Origin: an uncultured Lachnospiraceae bacterium
GTDB taxonomy: Bacteria; Bacillota; Clostridia; Lachnospirales; Lachnospiraceae
Length of the DNA stretch: 64,000 nucleotides
Direction: 5' to 3'
Assembly (NCBI GenBank): GCA_910577825.1
Contig: CAJTOK010000006.1
Span: forward strand, 25,422-89,421
A model generated the notes under the pieces. That model was not told the origin of the DNA. It did not search any database and saw only the letters and a program-made list of their open reading frames with translations. A program made the translations under genes and the position numbers. Below are positions 18,687-27,955 of the stretch, one piece after another. How positions within the stretch are numbered: the first letter of the stretch is position 1; each line of letters starts with the position of its first letter.

Positions 18687-19028
18687 CTATTCTATCTTAA
18701 ACTGTACCTGTAATGGTTCAGGCAGACGCTTTCCCCCTGCCGATGCTACATTAGTTGTAATATTTAATATATACGACTCATTCTGGGCATATGGCTCTAG
18801 CGGTTCTATTTCTATTTCATTATCCATAGAATTATACCTGATAGAAGTCCTAAGGGGTGCTAAATTTACAGATGTAACATATAAATTCACATTATTAACT
18901 GTACTTGGGTCTAGTGGTACATTAAATCTTATCTTCCATAAAAAATTTCCTGTCCTGAACTTTAAATTCTGGGCAACCTTATTCTCAAGACCTTCTGTCA
19001 TTGATTCAAATTCCAGATATTTTGCCAT
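18687..19028 (-). CDS. Small Ig-like (SbsA/Big_5-type) domain protein
   Basis: A 113-residue protein without signal peptide. The pattern IRFNVPLDPSTVNNVNLYV ... IEIEPLEPYAQNESYILNI ... LPEPLQVQFKIE matches the bacterial Ig-like fold of SbsA-type domains, usually repeated in exported proteins but here single. The ATG at 19028 follows AAAGGCAGG; an ATG at 19049 lies upstream of that site and is less likely. Without an export signal it may be cytoplasmic or use another route. Function unknown. Confidence 0.7.
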   Translation of the reverse strand: MAKYLEFESMTEGLENKVAQNLKFRTGNFLWKIRFNVPLDPSTVNNVNLYVTSVNLAPLRTSIRYNSMDNEIEIEPLEPYAQNESYILNITTNVASAGGKRLPEPLQVQFKIE

Positions 19029-19124
19029 TATATCCCTGCCTTTCTCCATATAAAATTATATTGGTATAATAGTAAATAATTTGCGGCACATTCCCTAATA
19101 CTTTTTATTTTATCACAATAATTT

Positions 19125-19154
19125 TTGTTTGTGTAGTATTTTTTATGATATAAT
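19125..19154 (+). promoter_or_regulatory. Possible promoter of the flavin-reductase-like gene
   Basis: TTGTTT (19125-19130), 18-base spacer, TATAAT (19149-19154). The -10 box is perfect, the -35 weak. Confidence 0.45.
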
Positions 19155-19203
19155 AGACACAAAAAACAACAACACATATAAACAGCATAAATGGAGGTAT
19201 AAC

Positions 19204-19773
19204 ATGCCCAAAATAAACTTTAAACCTGGCAATATGGTTTATCCTGTACCCGCAGTCCTTGTAAGCTGCGGTGATATAAATGGCTGTTCCAATATAATTA
19301 CAGTTGCATGGACAGGCACTATATGCACAAACCCGCCAATGGCATATATATCAGTACGCCCGGAACGCTATTCATACAATATAATAAAGGATTCAGGTGA
19401 ATTTGTAATAAACCTGTCCACCCAGAAACTGGCATATGCCACCGATTTTTGCGGCGTCCGCTCTGGCCGTGATACAGATAAATGGAAGGCCTGCCACTTA
19501 ACAAAAGAAGCTGCTGGTACTGTAAAATGCCCACTGGTCAAAGAATCACCAGTCAATATTGAATGCCATGTAGCAGAAGTAAAAGAACTTGGCTCACACC
19601 ATATGTTTATAGCAGATGTAACCGCAGTACATGCTGATACGGAATATATGGATAAAAACAATAAATTCCACTTAAACAGTTCTGGGCTTATAGCTTATTC
19701 ACATGGCGCATACTTTGCACTTGGAAAACAGGCTGGCACATTTGGTTTTTCTGTCCGTAAACCCAGAAATTAA
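19204..19773 (+). CDS. Flavin reductase-like / flavoredoxin family protein
   Basis: A 189-residue protein of the FMN-binding split-barrel 'flavin reductase-like' family. Family marks are GNMVYPVPAVLVSCGD, NIITVAWTGTICTNPPMAYISV, ERYSYNIIKDSGEFVINL and a C-terminal SHGAYFALGK. Members bind FMN and act as flavoredoxins or NAD(P)H:flavin oxidoreductases in anaerobes. The ATG at 19204 has TGGAGGT at the right distance; an upstream frame from 19129 lacks a ribosome site. It stands alone between the promoter and the OLD nuclease gene. Confidence 0.9.
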   Translation: MPKINFKPGNMVYPVPAVLVSCGDINGCSNIITVAWTGTICTNPPMAYISVRPERYSYNIIKDSGEFVINLSTQKLAYATDFCGVRSGRDTDKWKACHLTKEAAGTVKCPLVKESPVNIECHVAEVKELGSHHMFIADVTAVHADTEYMDKNNKFHLNSSGLIAYSHGAYFALGKQAGTFGFSVRKPRN

Positions 19774-19829
19774 TACAGTAACATAAACCATTTCCATCCA
19801 TATAATATAAGAAAGGGAATATTTTTATT

Positions 19830-21689
19830 ATGAAAATCTGTTATCTTAAAATTGTCAATTTCAAGTCCATACGCGGGCTTGAAATCAACAATATGGAAAA
19901 CTCTCTTATACTTGTTGGCAAAAACAGTACCGGCAAAACTTCTGTAATAGATGCAATACTTATTGCGGCAGGTCTGCGCCCATTACATGCACATGAATTT
20001 CTGGATGCAGGCAGGCCAGTTGAAATATCAATGCAGATTGCTTTTACAGATGCAGATTTAAATTATTACTATACTAAAGGAATATTAAGCAAAACAAGAA
20101 ATTATGACAAATGGCTTGAAGAATTTAAAATAAAACTTCCATCATTCCATAATGGCATAGTTTCCTTTAGTTGTTATATAAACCCGGATTTCTCCATACA
20201 CTATAGAGATGGTTTCCAGAAAAACAACCCTTATATAAAACAAATAATTCCCAAAATATATCATATAGACCAGAATAGAAATCTCGAGACGCTGCAGAAT
20301 GATGTATTCAGTTTCTATGATAAAAAATCTTTTAAAATGTTAAAGGATAATGAATGTACTTTTGATTCTACGAGAAAATGCAACCTGTGCTTCCAGTGCA
20401 TAGGCCTTATAAATAAAAAAGCACCAGAGGAACTGACCCTTTTTGAAACTGCCCGTCTTTTTCAATATAAACTTTTTCATACAAAACTGACAGAATTTGC
20501 TGCAAAAGTAAACCGCCATTTCCATGAAAATGGCAGCCCTTCACAAGAGATACGGTATGTTATGGATTTTGACATAGACCATCTTTTAAAAATTGATACA
20601 CAAATATATAATAAAGAACGTGGCGGGTTTCTTGGCCAGGTAAATATGCTTGGTGAAGGTTTAAAGAGCATTTATGCACTGTCACTTCTCGAAACATATG
20701 TGGAAGAAGATGATACACTTCCATGTATTATTTTAATGGAAGACCCCGAAATTTACCTGCACCCACAGCTCCAGAAAGTTGCAAGTGAAATTTTATTCAG
20801 GCTTTCCAAAAAGAACCAGGTAGTTTTTTCAACACATTCACCAAATATGATTTTCAATTTCTCTACAAAACAAATCAGGGAAGTTGTGCTTGACAGTGAA
20901 TATTATACAATAGTAAAAGAAAATTCAGATATTGATGTAATTCTTGATGATTTAGGATATACTGCCAATGACCTTATGAATGTCAGTTTTGTATTTATAG
21001 TGGAAGGTAAACAGGACAGCAACCGCCTTCCACTGCTTTTAGAAAAATACTATTCCGAAATATATGACAATGATGGCAAGCTTTCACGTATTACAATAAT
21101 ACCTGTAAACAGCTGTACAAATATTAAAACATATGCCAATTTAAAATACATAAACAAACTGTATCTTAAAGACCAGTTTCTTATGATACGTGACAGCGAT
21201 GGCAAAAACCCTAAGCATTTAAAAAAACAGCTATGCAGTTATTACAGCCAGCGCTCCAGAGAAGACCCTGGCAACCTTCCAAAAGTCGGCCCTGAAAATG
21301 TACTAATCTTAAAGTACTATTCATTTGAAAATTACTTTTTAGAACCATCTGTAATGGCAGAAATTGGAGTAATTAAAAACGAAGAAGAATTTTATAATAT
21401 ACTATATAAAAAATATAAAGATTACCTTTTCAGGTTAAACAGCTTTAAGAAAATGCAGCGTAACCTGGATATACGTATAAAAAATAAACAGGATATTAAA
21501 GATAATATTGAAAACATTAAAATTTATGTGCGCGGCCATAATCTTTTTGATATCTTTTATGGAAAATACCATGGTGAGGATGAGCAGAGGATATTAAAAA
21601 AATATATTGATGCTGCGCCGCGCCAGGCCTTCCAGGATATTTTTGATGCAATAGATTCATTTGTTTATTTTGAAAACCGTAAAAAATAG
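19830..21689 (+). CDS. OLD-family nuclease (ABC-type ATPase + TOPRIM) with an inserted cysteine cluster
   Basis: A 619-residue protein. Walker A is GKNSTGKTS at residues 30-38. Walker B is IILMEDPEIYLHP (Glu304/Asp305), followed by VVFSTHSPNMI. The C-terminal TOPRIM domain shows FIVEGKQD (Glu392) and IRDSDGKNP (Asp455, Asp457), so both catalytic halves look intact. An insertion in the ATPase domain carries Cys176, 184, 187 and 190 (C-x7-C-x2-C-x2-C), possibly a metal site. OLD proteins are DNA nucleases, many in phage defence. No GajB-type helicase, reverse transcriptase or other partner is adjacent, so it is not a standard Gabija or retron locus. Confidence 0.88.
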   Translation: MKICYLKIVNFKSIRGLEINNMENSLILVGKNSTGKTSVIDAILIAAGLRPLHAHEFLDAGRPVEISMQIAFTDADLNYYYTKGILSKTRNYDKWLEEFKIKLPSFHNGIVSFSCYINPDFSIHYRDGFQKNNPYIKQIIPKIYHIDQNRNLETLQNDVFSFYDKKSFKMLKDNECTFDSTRKCNLCFQCIGLINKKAPEELTLFETARLFQYKLFHTKLTEFAAKVNRHFHENGSPSQEIRYVMDFDIDHLLKIDTQIYNKERGGFLGQVNMLGEGLKSIYALSLLETYVEEDDTLPCIILMEDPEIYLHPQLQKVASEILFRLSKKNQVVFSTHSPNMIFNFSTKQIREVVLDSEYYTIVKENSDIDVILDDLGYTANDLMNVSFVFIVEGKQDSNRLPLLLEKYYSEIYDNDGKLSRITIIPVNSCTNIKTYANLKYINKLYLKDQFLMIRDSDGKNPKHLKKQLCSYYSQRSREDPGNLPKVGPENVLILKYYSFENYFLEPSVMAEIGVIKNEEEFYNILYKKYKDYLFRLNSFKKMQRNLDIRIKNKQDIKDNIENIKIYVRGHNLFDIFYGKYHGEDEQRILKKYIDAAPRQAFQDIFDAIDSFVYFENRKK

Positions 21690-21691
21690 AG

Positions 21692-21719
21692 TTGACATAA
21701 TTAATCATTTGTTTATAAT
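21692..21719 (+). promoter_or_regulatory. Strong promoter of murA
   Basis: TTGACA (21692-21697), 16-base spacer, TATAAT (21714-21719). Both boxes are consensus. It starts 3 bases after the OLD stop codon. Confidence 0.8.
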
Positions 21720-21832
21720 AATGTTATGCGTTAAACTATGCAAATTAATAAAACATATAGCAATATCAGATTATTTATAAAAGTTTATAGAATACTACTT
21801 ACGTTTGAATATATATTATGAGGTGCAATAAT

Positions 21833-23134
21833 ATGGAAAACCAGTATATTATAAAAGGTGGTACACCTTTGCGCGGAGAGGTAACAATCGGCGGCGCTAA
21901 AAATGCTGCGCTTGGCATACTTGCAGCAGCTATTATGACAGACGAAACAGTTTTAATTGATAATTTACCAGATGTAAGGGATATTAATGTATTATTAGAG
22001 GCCATCAGTGGAATAGGTGCAGCTGTAGAACGCGTAAACCCACACACAGTAAAAATTAATGGAAGCACTATAAATGATGTCACGATTGATTACGAGGCCA
22101 TACGTAAGATACGTGGCTCATACTATCTTCTTGGGGCTTTGCTTGGAAAGTATAATAAAGCAAATGTAGTCCTTCCTGGCGGATGTGATATTGGAAGCCG
22201 TCCGATAGACCAGCATCTTAAAGGGTTCCGGGCACTTGGCGCTACAGTAAATATTGAATATGGCATGATAAATGCGTCAGCAGACAAACTTATTGGAAAG
22301 CATATATATTTTGACGTTGTAACTGTTGGTGCTACAATTAATATCATGCTTGCTTCATGTATGGCAGAAGGACGCACAGTTATTGAAAATGCTGCCAAAG
22401 AACCACACGTTGTTGATGTGGCAAACTTCCTTAACAGCATGGGTGCTGATATTAAAGGCGCTGGTACAGACAAAATCCGTATAAATGGTGTAACAGGGCT
22501 TCATTCAAGTGAATACTCCATTATACCTGACCAGATAGAAGCAGGTACTTTTATGGTTGCTGCTGCAGCAACAAAAGGTGACGTCCTTATAAAAAATGTT
22601 ATACCACGCCACCTGGAAGCAATTTCTGTTAAACTTAATGAAATAGGGGCAACAGTTGAAGAATTTGATGATGCTGTAAGGGTAACATGCAGCAGCAGGC
22701 TCTGCCATACCCAGATTAAAACACTCCCATACCCTGGTTTTCCTACAGATATGCAGCCACAGATTTCAACACTGCTTTCAATGTCTTCGGGAACAAGTAT
22801 AGTTACAGAAAGCCTTTTTGAAAACAGGTTTAAATATGTGGATGAACTGTCACGTATGGGGGCATCTATTAAAGTTGAAGGAAATGTAGCTATAATCGAA
22901 GGTGTTGACGGGCTTACGGGGGCATCCATTTCTGCGCCGGATTTACGTGCCGGGGCTGCACTTGTTGTTGCAGGCCTTGTAGCTGATGGTTACACTACTA
23001 TAGATTCCATCCACTATATTGAACGTGGATATGAGAATTTTGAAAGAAAAATGACAGCACTGGGTGCTTCCATGCAAAAAATTCCTGTTGATGATGAACG
23101 TGCAGTACAAAAATTTAAATTAAAAGTAAGCTGA
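21833..23134 (+). CDS. murA: UDP-N-acetylglucosamine 1-carboxyvinyltransferase
   Basis: A 433-residue EPSP-synthase-fold enzyme for the first committed step of peptidoglycan synthesis (enolpyruvyl transfer from PEP to UDP-GlcNAc). Marks are IKGGTPLRGEVTIGGAKNAAL at the start, the active-site Cys in LPGGCDIGSRPIDQHLKG (also the fosfomycin target), and PGFPTDMQPQ in the second half. GAGGTG precedes the ATG at 21833; an ATG at 21818 lies upstream of that site. A terminator follows. The gene runs head-on to replication from the nearby origin, unusual for an essential gene. Confidence 0.97.
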   Translation: MENQYIIKGGTPLRGEVTIGGAKNAALGILAAAIMTDETVLIDNLPDVRDINVLLEAISGIGAAVERVNPHTVKINGSTINDVTIDYEAIRKIRGSYYLLGALLGKYNKANVVLPGGCDIGSRPIDQHLKGFRALGATVNIEYGMINASADKLIGKHIYFDVVTVGATINIMLASCMAEGRTVIENAAKEPHVVDVANFLNSMGADIKGAGTDKIRINGVTGLHSSEYSIIPDQIEAGTFMVAAAATKGDVLIKNVIPRHLEAISVKLNEIGATVEEFDDAVRVTCSSRLCHTQIKTLPYPGFPTDMQPQISTLLSMSSGTSIVTESLFENRFKYVDELSRMGASIKVEGNVAIIEGVDGLTGASISAPDLRAGAALVVAGLVADGYTTIDSIHYIERGYENFERKMTALGASMQKIPVDDERAVQKFKLKVS

Positions 23135-23156
23135 CAAAATTATGATACTTTTTTAT

Positions 23157-23195
23157 GGTATGATGGCATAAATTGGATGTTGTCATACCTTTTTT
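23157..23195 (+). terminator. Intrinsic terminator of murA
   Basis: GGTATGA (23157-23163) pairs with TCATACC (23183-23189), followed directly by TTTTTT. Confidence 0.85.
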
Positions 23196-23260
23196 ACCAA
23201 ATATTATAAAATATTTTAAATTTTATAATAAAATACAATGGAAGAAGGGAGGAACATACA

Positions 23261-24427
23261 ATAAAACCCCAGATATTTAAAGATTATTACCATATACTAC
23301 AAGTGCATTACGATGCTTCACCAGAAGTAATTAAAGCAGCTTACCGTAAGCTGTGTACCTTGTACCATCCGGATACAAGCAATAATGCCAATGAAGATGA
23401 CAGAATGTTAGAGATAAATGAAGCTTACCGTGTACTTAGTGACAGTACAAGCCGTACAGAATACCATAAAAAATGGCTTTCCAATAATACAAACAGGGCC
23501 TCATATGTTTCCTCTATGTCATTTTCTAACCGTGGGATATTAAGCGCATCCCCCAAAGATGTACTTGACCAGTTTTTCCATGCCATGCTTACAAGGAACT
23601 GGGAAAATGCGTACTCATGCCTGTCTTTAGAAGACCAGACAAGGGTAACTCTTTCACAGTTTAAAGAATGGAGGGAAGCCATAAGCTCATGTTATGAAAT
23701 GCAGGATTACCGTATACAGCCATATAAAGTATACAATAAATGCCGTATTGAGGGCACTATATACCCTAAAGTTACCGAATTTGCAGTTATTATACATGAT
23801 GTGGATTTACAGACTTCCAAAACAGACAAAAGCACAGCACATAAATATGTAGTATTTGATGGAAATTCGTGGAAAGTATGCCTTGGTGTACGTTCAGTGA
23901 AACGTGCTACGCTTAATTTCAAACTCCTTGCACAAAGACGCCAGAATTATGACCCGGTTGCAATCTATGAAAAAGCAGTTTCACGTAATGACCCGCTTAC
24001 AGGACTGCTAAGTAAAAAAGGGTTTTATGACGATACTTTTAAAGAAGTAGAACGCCATAAAAGATACCATAACCCGTTATCTTTTGTAGCGCTGCAGATA
24101 AACTGCACCAACCCTGGCAAGGAGATACAGTGCTTGTGCCAGTGTGCAAGCATTATACGTGCAAATTCCAGAATTAATGATATTATAGGACGCTTCGGCA
24201 ATGACCAGATAGTATGCCTTCTGGTTGAAACAACCGGGGAACAGGCCATGCTTGCAGTTAATAAATACATGGCCGTCTTAAAACAAAGACAGACTGAACA
24301 GTTTACTATAAACGCAGCAGTTATGGAATATAACCAGTCGCATACACTGGAGGATACCGTATTTGCCGTATGCTCGGACGCAAGCAAAAGTGAAGACACC
24401 ATCAAAATTATCAAATCAAAATTTTAA
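23261..24427 (+). CDS. J-domain protein fused to an NTF2-like middle and a degenerate GGDEF domain
   Basis: 388 residues if read from ATA at 23261. Residues 7-70 form a J domain (KDYYHILQVHYDASPEVIKA, HPD at 36-38). The middle (about 100-225) looks SnoaL/NTF2-like. From DPLTGLLSKKGF (residue 244) a GGDEF-type fold begins, but the signature is GNDQI (313-317) instead of GGDEF, so cyclase activity is unlikely. No ATG, GTG or TTG lies between the ribosome site GGGAGG (23247-23252) and the J-domain start. The first usual codon, GTG 23303, would cut into helix I. ATA at 23261 is correctly spaced (8 bases). The partner Hsp70 and the role are unknown. Confidence 0.75.
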   Translation: MKPQIFKDYYHILQVHYDASPEVIKAAYRKLCTLYHPDTSNNANEDDRMLEINEAYRVLSDSTSRTEYHKKWLSNNTNRASYVSSMSFSNRGILSASPKDVLDQFFHAMLTRNWENAYSCLSLEDQTRVTLSQFKEWREAISSCYEMQDYRIQPYKVYNKCRIEGTIYPKVTEFAVIIHDVDLQTSKTDKSTAHKYVVFDGNSWKVCLGVRSVKRATLNFKLLAQRRQNYDPVAIYEKAVSRNDPLTGLLSKKGFYDDTFKEVERHKRYHNPLSFVALQINCTNPGKEIQCLCQCASIIRANSRINDIIGRFGNDQIVCLLVETTGEQAMLAVNKYMAVLKQRQTEQFTINAAVMEYNQSHTLEDTVFAVCSDASKSEDTIKIIKSKF

Positions 24428-24462
24428 CATTATAATAAAAAAGAAAGGAGGATATAACGTAA

Positions 24463-26829
24463 ATGAAAAGATTAGGCTTTTTATGCCTTATGCTTTTACT
24501 ATGCACTGGATTTACCTGGAATAAAGCAGAAGCTGCCAATGTTTCAAAGACAAAATTAAAACAGACTGAAAGCACTATTTTTGTTAATGAAAAATATACT
24601 ATACCATTAACTGGAAAGCTAAAGAAAGCAACTTATGTATTTACTTCCAACAGGACCAAAATTGCAAAAGTAAATTCAAAAGGTGTAATTACTGGCATTA
24701 ACAGTGGTACTGCATCAATAAAAGTAAGGTATAAGTATAAAGGTGACTTTTATTCAGTTGGAACATTTAAGGTAACAATTAACAAATCTTCATTAAATAC
24801 AAAATATGTATCTATGGATATGCTTACCGGGGATAAACTAGAACCTTCTTCTTACCTTGACGGCGTAAACCCTAATGCTTCATATATTATTACAAGTTCT
24901 GTGTCCGCTGTAGCAAAGGGTGGGTCTGATGGTGTAATTGTAGCTACAAAAGCAGGCAGGACTTCAGTATCAATACATGAAGTATTCAATAACAGAAGCA
25001 GGACTGTTGGTTCTATTGCATTATCTGTAAGAGGTGCATCATTTAGAAGCGATAATATAAAAATGGCATATAATTCAAGCATAAACAATACTGATTTACT
25101 TGATGATATGGATTCTGGCTCAACATATGTATTTACTTCAAATAATACAAACCTTGTAACTACTTCATCCACAAGAATTTCATCAACATCAGTGAAAACA
25201 GCAACGGCATTAAGGAAGGGTGTCCAGACATGCCAGATTACTGTTAAGGAAACAATGCCAGATAAAGTAACACATACCATAGGTTCACTTACAGTTAATG
25301 TAACAGATGAAACATTTATTTCATTCCTTAATAAAGATGTTTTAATAGGATTTGGCGAAGTAATTACTGTTGGCAATACTGGCATTGTAATCCAGAATAA
25401 AGTTGCAGGTGCACAATACAGGCTTACCCCTAAAGATGCTTCTGTACTTAAGGCACAGGAAGTTAAAAACCGTTCAACAGACCTTGAAGCAATAGGATAT
25501 GGCATGACACCTGTTTCTATTGAAGAAATAAGGGGCAGTAAAACAAGGACACTGGAAGACACTGTAGATGTAACAGTCAGCCAGGCATACATTCTTAAAG
25601 ATTTAGCTGACAATGGCCTTACACTGCAGGCTGGTAATGGACAGTTTAACAGATATCCATTTGAATGCAGGAATTTAAAGGCAGTCTATGACTACTCATC
25701 TGCCGACCAGAATATATGTGGTGTAGGTTCTGCTGGTATGAACAAAAACCAGGATTACCTTGTAATAAACGCTAAAAAAGCGGGTACTACAGAAATATCA
25801 GTTTACGAAACAATGACTGATATAAATTCCAAGACGCAGGCTGTTAAAAGGTCAAGAAAGAAAATAGGTTCATTTAATGTAACAGTAGAACCATCCTATG
25901 GACCAGGTTATACACCATTGCCAGGTACATCAGGCACTCCTGGGCCAGGTTCATCAGTTACACCAGGACCAGGCACTTCAAATACACCAGGACCAGGCAC
26001 TTCAAATACGCCTGCACCTTCATCAAGGCCTACAAGCAACCCAGGCGGTGATATAAGCCTTGAACAGTACCTTGATGACCCTGTTGGATGCAATATTGTA
26101 AGAAGCATAAAACTTGAACATAATGGCAAGACATACTATGGATATCCAAGTGATTCAGGACTTGAATGTTTATTCGGCGATGATGACGGATTCAGTGATT
26201 ACATTGATTATGGTACAGAATTTGAAAACATAACCATGGATGAATTTACAATTACACTTGCAAATTCAGGCTATGAATTAGTAAGCGTAGAATCATATGG
26301 AGGAACAGAATGGTCATTAGGAATCAGGCTGACTGATGAAGACCAGACCATTAAAGAAGTCCCTGTATACCTTAATGCAGCAGAGTTTAATACCAGTTCA
26401 ATACTTTCAGATATTACTGTAAAACTTGGCAAAGCAACAAGGCATATACCAGACAGCCCTTATCCAGCAAAATCATCCCTGAATGAAGACGAGGATTACC
26501 AGTTTGAGGATGATAATAAAGAGTTTAAGGCATACTTTACTCCAAGGGAATTTTTAAATGCCGGCTCATATGAATACTATGACCTGCTTTACCCTGATGC
26601 TGACCCTGACGAACCAGGTTATCCAGATGATGATAAACTTGCTACAACACTTTCTGAACTTACTAATGTAAGCTGTTCTTATACAGAATCTGGAGGAAAT
26701 GTAGCAGTAAAGAGCATTACACGTGCTGAAACAGATGATAATTACTACTGGTCATTTGAAGTTGAATTTGAGGATGGTACAGCTGAAGAATTTTCTGTTT
26801 CAATCGAAGTAGATGACGAAGACTATTAA
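24463..26829 (+). CDS. Secreted Big_2-like repeat protein with proline-rich linker
   Basis: A 788-residue exported protein. The signal peptide covers residues 1-25 (LLLCTGFTWNKAEAAN). An N-terminal Big_2-type Ig domain follows (TKIAKVNSKGVITGINSGTA, residues about 65-85). Several related beta domains come next, each with an 'xxxVTSSNxxxVT' style strand. A Gly/Pro/Thr/Ser linker at about residues 485-525 (PGPGTSNTPGPGTSNTPAP) leads to an acidic C-terminal region of about 250 residues ending VSIEVDDEDY. AAAGGAGG precedes the ATG. Possible surface or matrix adhesin; no anchoring motif is seen. Confidence 0.8.
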   Translation: MKRLGFLCLMLLLCTGFTWNKAEAANVSKTKLKQTESTIFVNEKYTIPLTGKLKKATYVFTSNRTKIAKVNSKGVITGINSGTASIKVRYKYKGDFYSVGTFKVTINKSSLNTKYVSMDMLTGDKLEPSSYLDGVNPNASYIITSSVSAVAKGGSDGVIVATKAGRTSVSIHEVFNNRSRTVGSIALSVRGASFRSDNIKMAYNSSINNTDLLDDMDSGSTYVFTSNNTNLVTTSSTRISSTSVKTATALRKGVQTCQITVKETMPDKVTHTIGSLTVNVTDETFISFLNKDVLIGFGEVITVGNTGIVIQNKVAGAQYRLTPKDASVLKAQEVKNRSTDLEAIGYGMTPVSIEEIRGSKTRTLEDTVDVTVSQAYILKDLADNGLTLQAGNGQFNRYPFECRNLKAVYDYSSADQNICGVGSAGMNKNQDYLVINAKKAGTTEISVYETMTDINSKTQAVKRSRKKIGSFNVTVEPSYGPGYTPLPGTSGTPGPGSSVTPGPGTSNTPGPGTSNTPAPSSRPTSNPGGDISLEQYLDDPVGCNIVRSIKLEHNGKTYYGYPSDSGLECLFGDDDGFSDYIDYGTEFENITMDEFTITLANSGYELVSVESYGGTEWSLGIRLTDEDQTIKEVPVYLNAAEFNTSSILSDITVKLGKATRHIPDSPYPAKSSLNEDEDYQFEDDNKEFKAYFTPREFLNAGSYEYYDLLYPDADPDEPGYPDDDKLATTLSELTNVSCSYTESGGNVAVKSITRAETDDNYYWSFEVEFEDGTAEEFSVSIEVDDEDY
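25963..26010 (+). repeat. 24-bp tandem duplication in the Pro-rich linker
   Basis: Two adjacent 24-base units (25963-25986, 25987-26010) differ only at the last base and encode PGPGTSNT twice. It is a site where replication slippage could change linker length. Confidence 0.75.
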
Positions 26830-26847
26830 TTTTTATGGAGAACCCAG

Positions 26848-27498
26848 ATGGACAATGTAAAAGGACACTTCATTGTTTTTGAAGGGATAGACGGGAGCGG
26901 CAAAACCACCCAGATAAACCTTCTAAAAAGGCGTATTGAAGAAAACCACTTTATATGCCATACAACTAAGGAGCCAACCGGCAGGCCGGTTGGCTGCCTG
27001 TTAAGGCAGTGTCTTGCTGGCAGGGTAAAGACAGATGAATTAACTCTGGCTGCCCTGTTTGCAGCAGACAGGCTTGACCATATATTAAATGATGATGACG
27101 GGCTTCTTAAAAAATTAGAAGAAGGCATATCTGTTATATCTGACAGATATATCCTTTCTACATATGCTTACCAGAGTGTAAGAGTACCATTTGACTGGGT
27201 TAAGGATTTAAATTCTATGGCAGCCGGGAAGATTCATCCTGACTGCCATATATTTATAGATACAGACCCGGATACCGCACTGGAACGCATATCTAAAGGA
27301 CGCCCTGGAACAGAACTTTTTGAAAATAAAAAACGCCTTACAGAAGTAAGAAAAAGATATTTTGAATTGTTTGAAGAGTTAAAAGATACAGAAAATATAA
27401 TTATAGCTGATGGTACAAAAAGCATTGGTGGAATTTCTGATTATATATGGGAAAATATATCAGGATATTTTATAAACACCAGGGAAGGAGAAACCTGA
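26848..27498 (+). CDS. tmk: Thymidylate kinase
   Basis: A 216-residue P-loop kinase phosphorylating dTMP to dTDP. Walker A is EGIDGSGKTTQ at residues 12-22; the DR motif is SDRYILSTYAYQ. TKEPTGRPVG is the family's 'TREPGGT' region. FIDTDPDTALERI and a LID with Arg follow. ATG 26848 has a GGAG site overlapping the end of the spacer after the Big protein. It opens the conserved tmk-yaaR-holB-ricT-trmN6-rsmI block, an order well known in Firmicutes. Confidence 0.96.
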   Translation: MDNVKGHFIVFEGIDGSGKTTQINLLKRRIEENHFICHTTKEPTGRPVGCLLRQCLAGRVKTDELTLAALFAADRLDHILNDDDGLLKKLEEGISVISDRYILSTYAYQSVRVPFDWVKDLNSMAAGKIHPDCHIFIDTDPDTALERISKGRPGTELFENKKRLTEVRKRYFELFEELKDTENIIIADGTKSIGGISDYIWENISGYFINTREGET

Positions 27499-27499
27499 T

Positions 27500-27940
27500 T
27501 TGGATTTAAAAGTTACACCTATGCAGCTTCTGCAGCAAGCTGGACAAAAACCGCAAATAACTGAAAGTGATACTTCTTTCCGTTATACACTTCTTAATAC
27601 ATTAGAAGAAAATGAATTAAAAGCCGGCCTTGCCACCATGATGGAAGATATAACACAACAGGGATATAAACTCGGCAAACGCATGGATGTAAGGGATATG
27701 AAGCTTTACCGTAAATTAATTAAAGAATTTATAAATGAAATAGCCGGCCATTCACATAAATTCAGCCGTGAAAATTTTCTTGACAAAAAAGGCCGCCACA
27801 GGGTTTATGGTATAGTAAAACAAGTAAATGAAACACTGGATGAATTAGCAGCAGAGCTATTAAAAGATGAAAAAGACCATATCGCCATATTAAATAAAAT
27901 TGATGAAATAAGAGGGCTGCTCCTTGATATTTTCACCTGA
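27500..27940 (+). CDS. yaaR: YaaR family protein (DUF327)
   Basis: A 146-residue, mostly helical cytoplasmic protein. It starts with TTG at 27500, 1 base after the tmk stop, with GGAAGGAG 9 bases upstream. DMKLYRKLIKEFINEI and DKKGRHRVYGIVKQVNETLDEL are typical of DUF327/YaaR, which sits between tmk and holB in many Firmicutes. Its biochemical function is not established; genetic linkage to DNA-replication and RicT genes is the main clue. Confidence 0.9.
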   Translation: MDLKVTPMQLLQQAGQKPQITESDTSFRYTLLNTLEENELKAGLATMMEDITQQGYKLGKRMDVRDMKLYRKLIKEFINEIAGHSHKFSRENFLDKKGRHRVYGIVKQVNETLDELAAELLKDEKDHIAILNKIDEIRGLLLDIFT

Positions 27941-27955
27941 CGGGAGGGGATTACT

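Noticed and set aside
19830..21689. Gabija or retron defence system
   Set aside because: The OLD protein fits GajA-like effectors, but no UvrD-like GajB, reverse transcriptase or other partner is adjacent; murA follows.
24852..25613. 253-codon open frame on the minus strand
   Set aside because: It lies wholly within the Big-repeat protein gene; the Val/Ser/Thr-rich product is the mirror of its coding bias.
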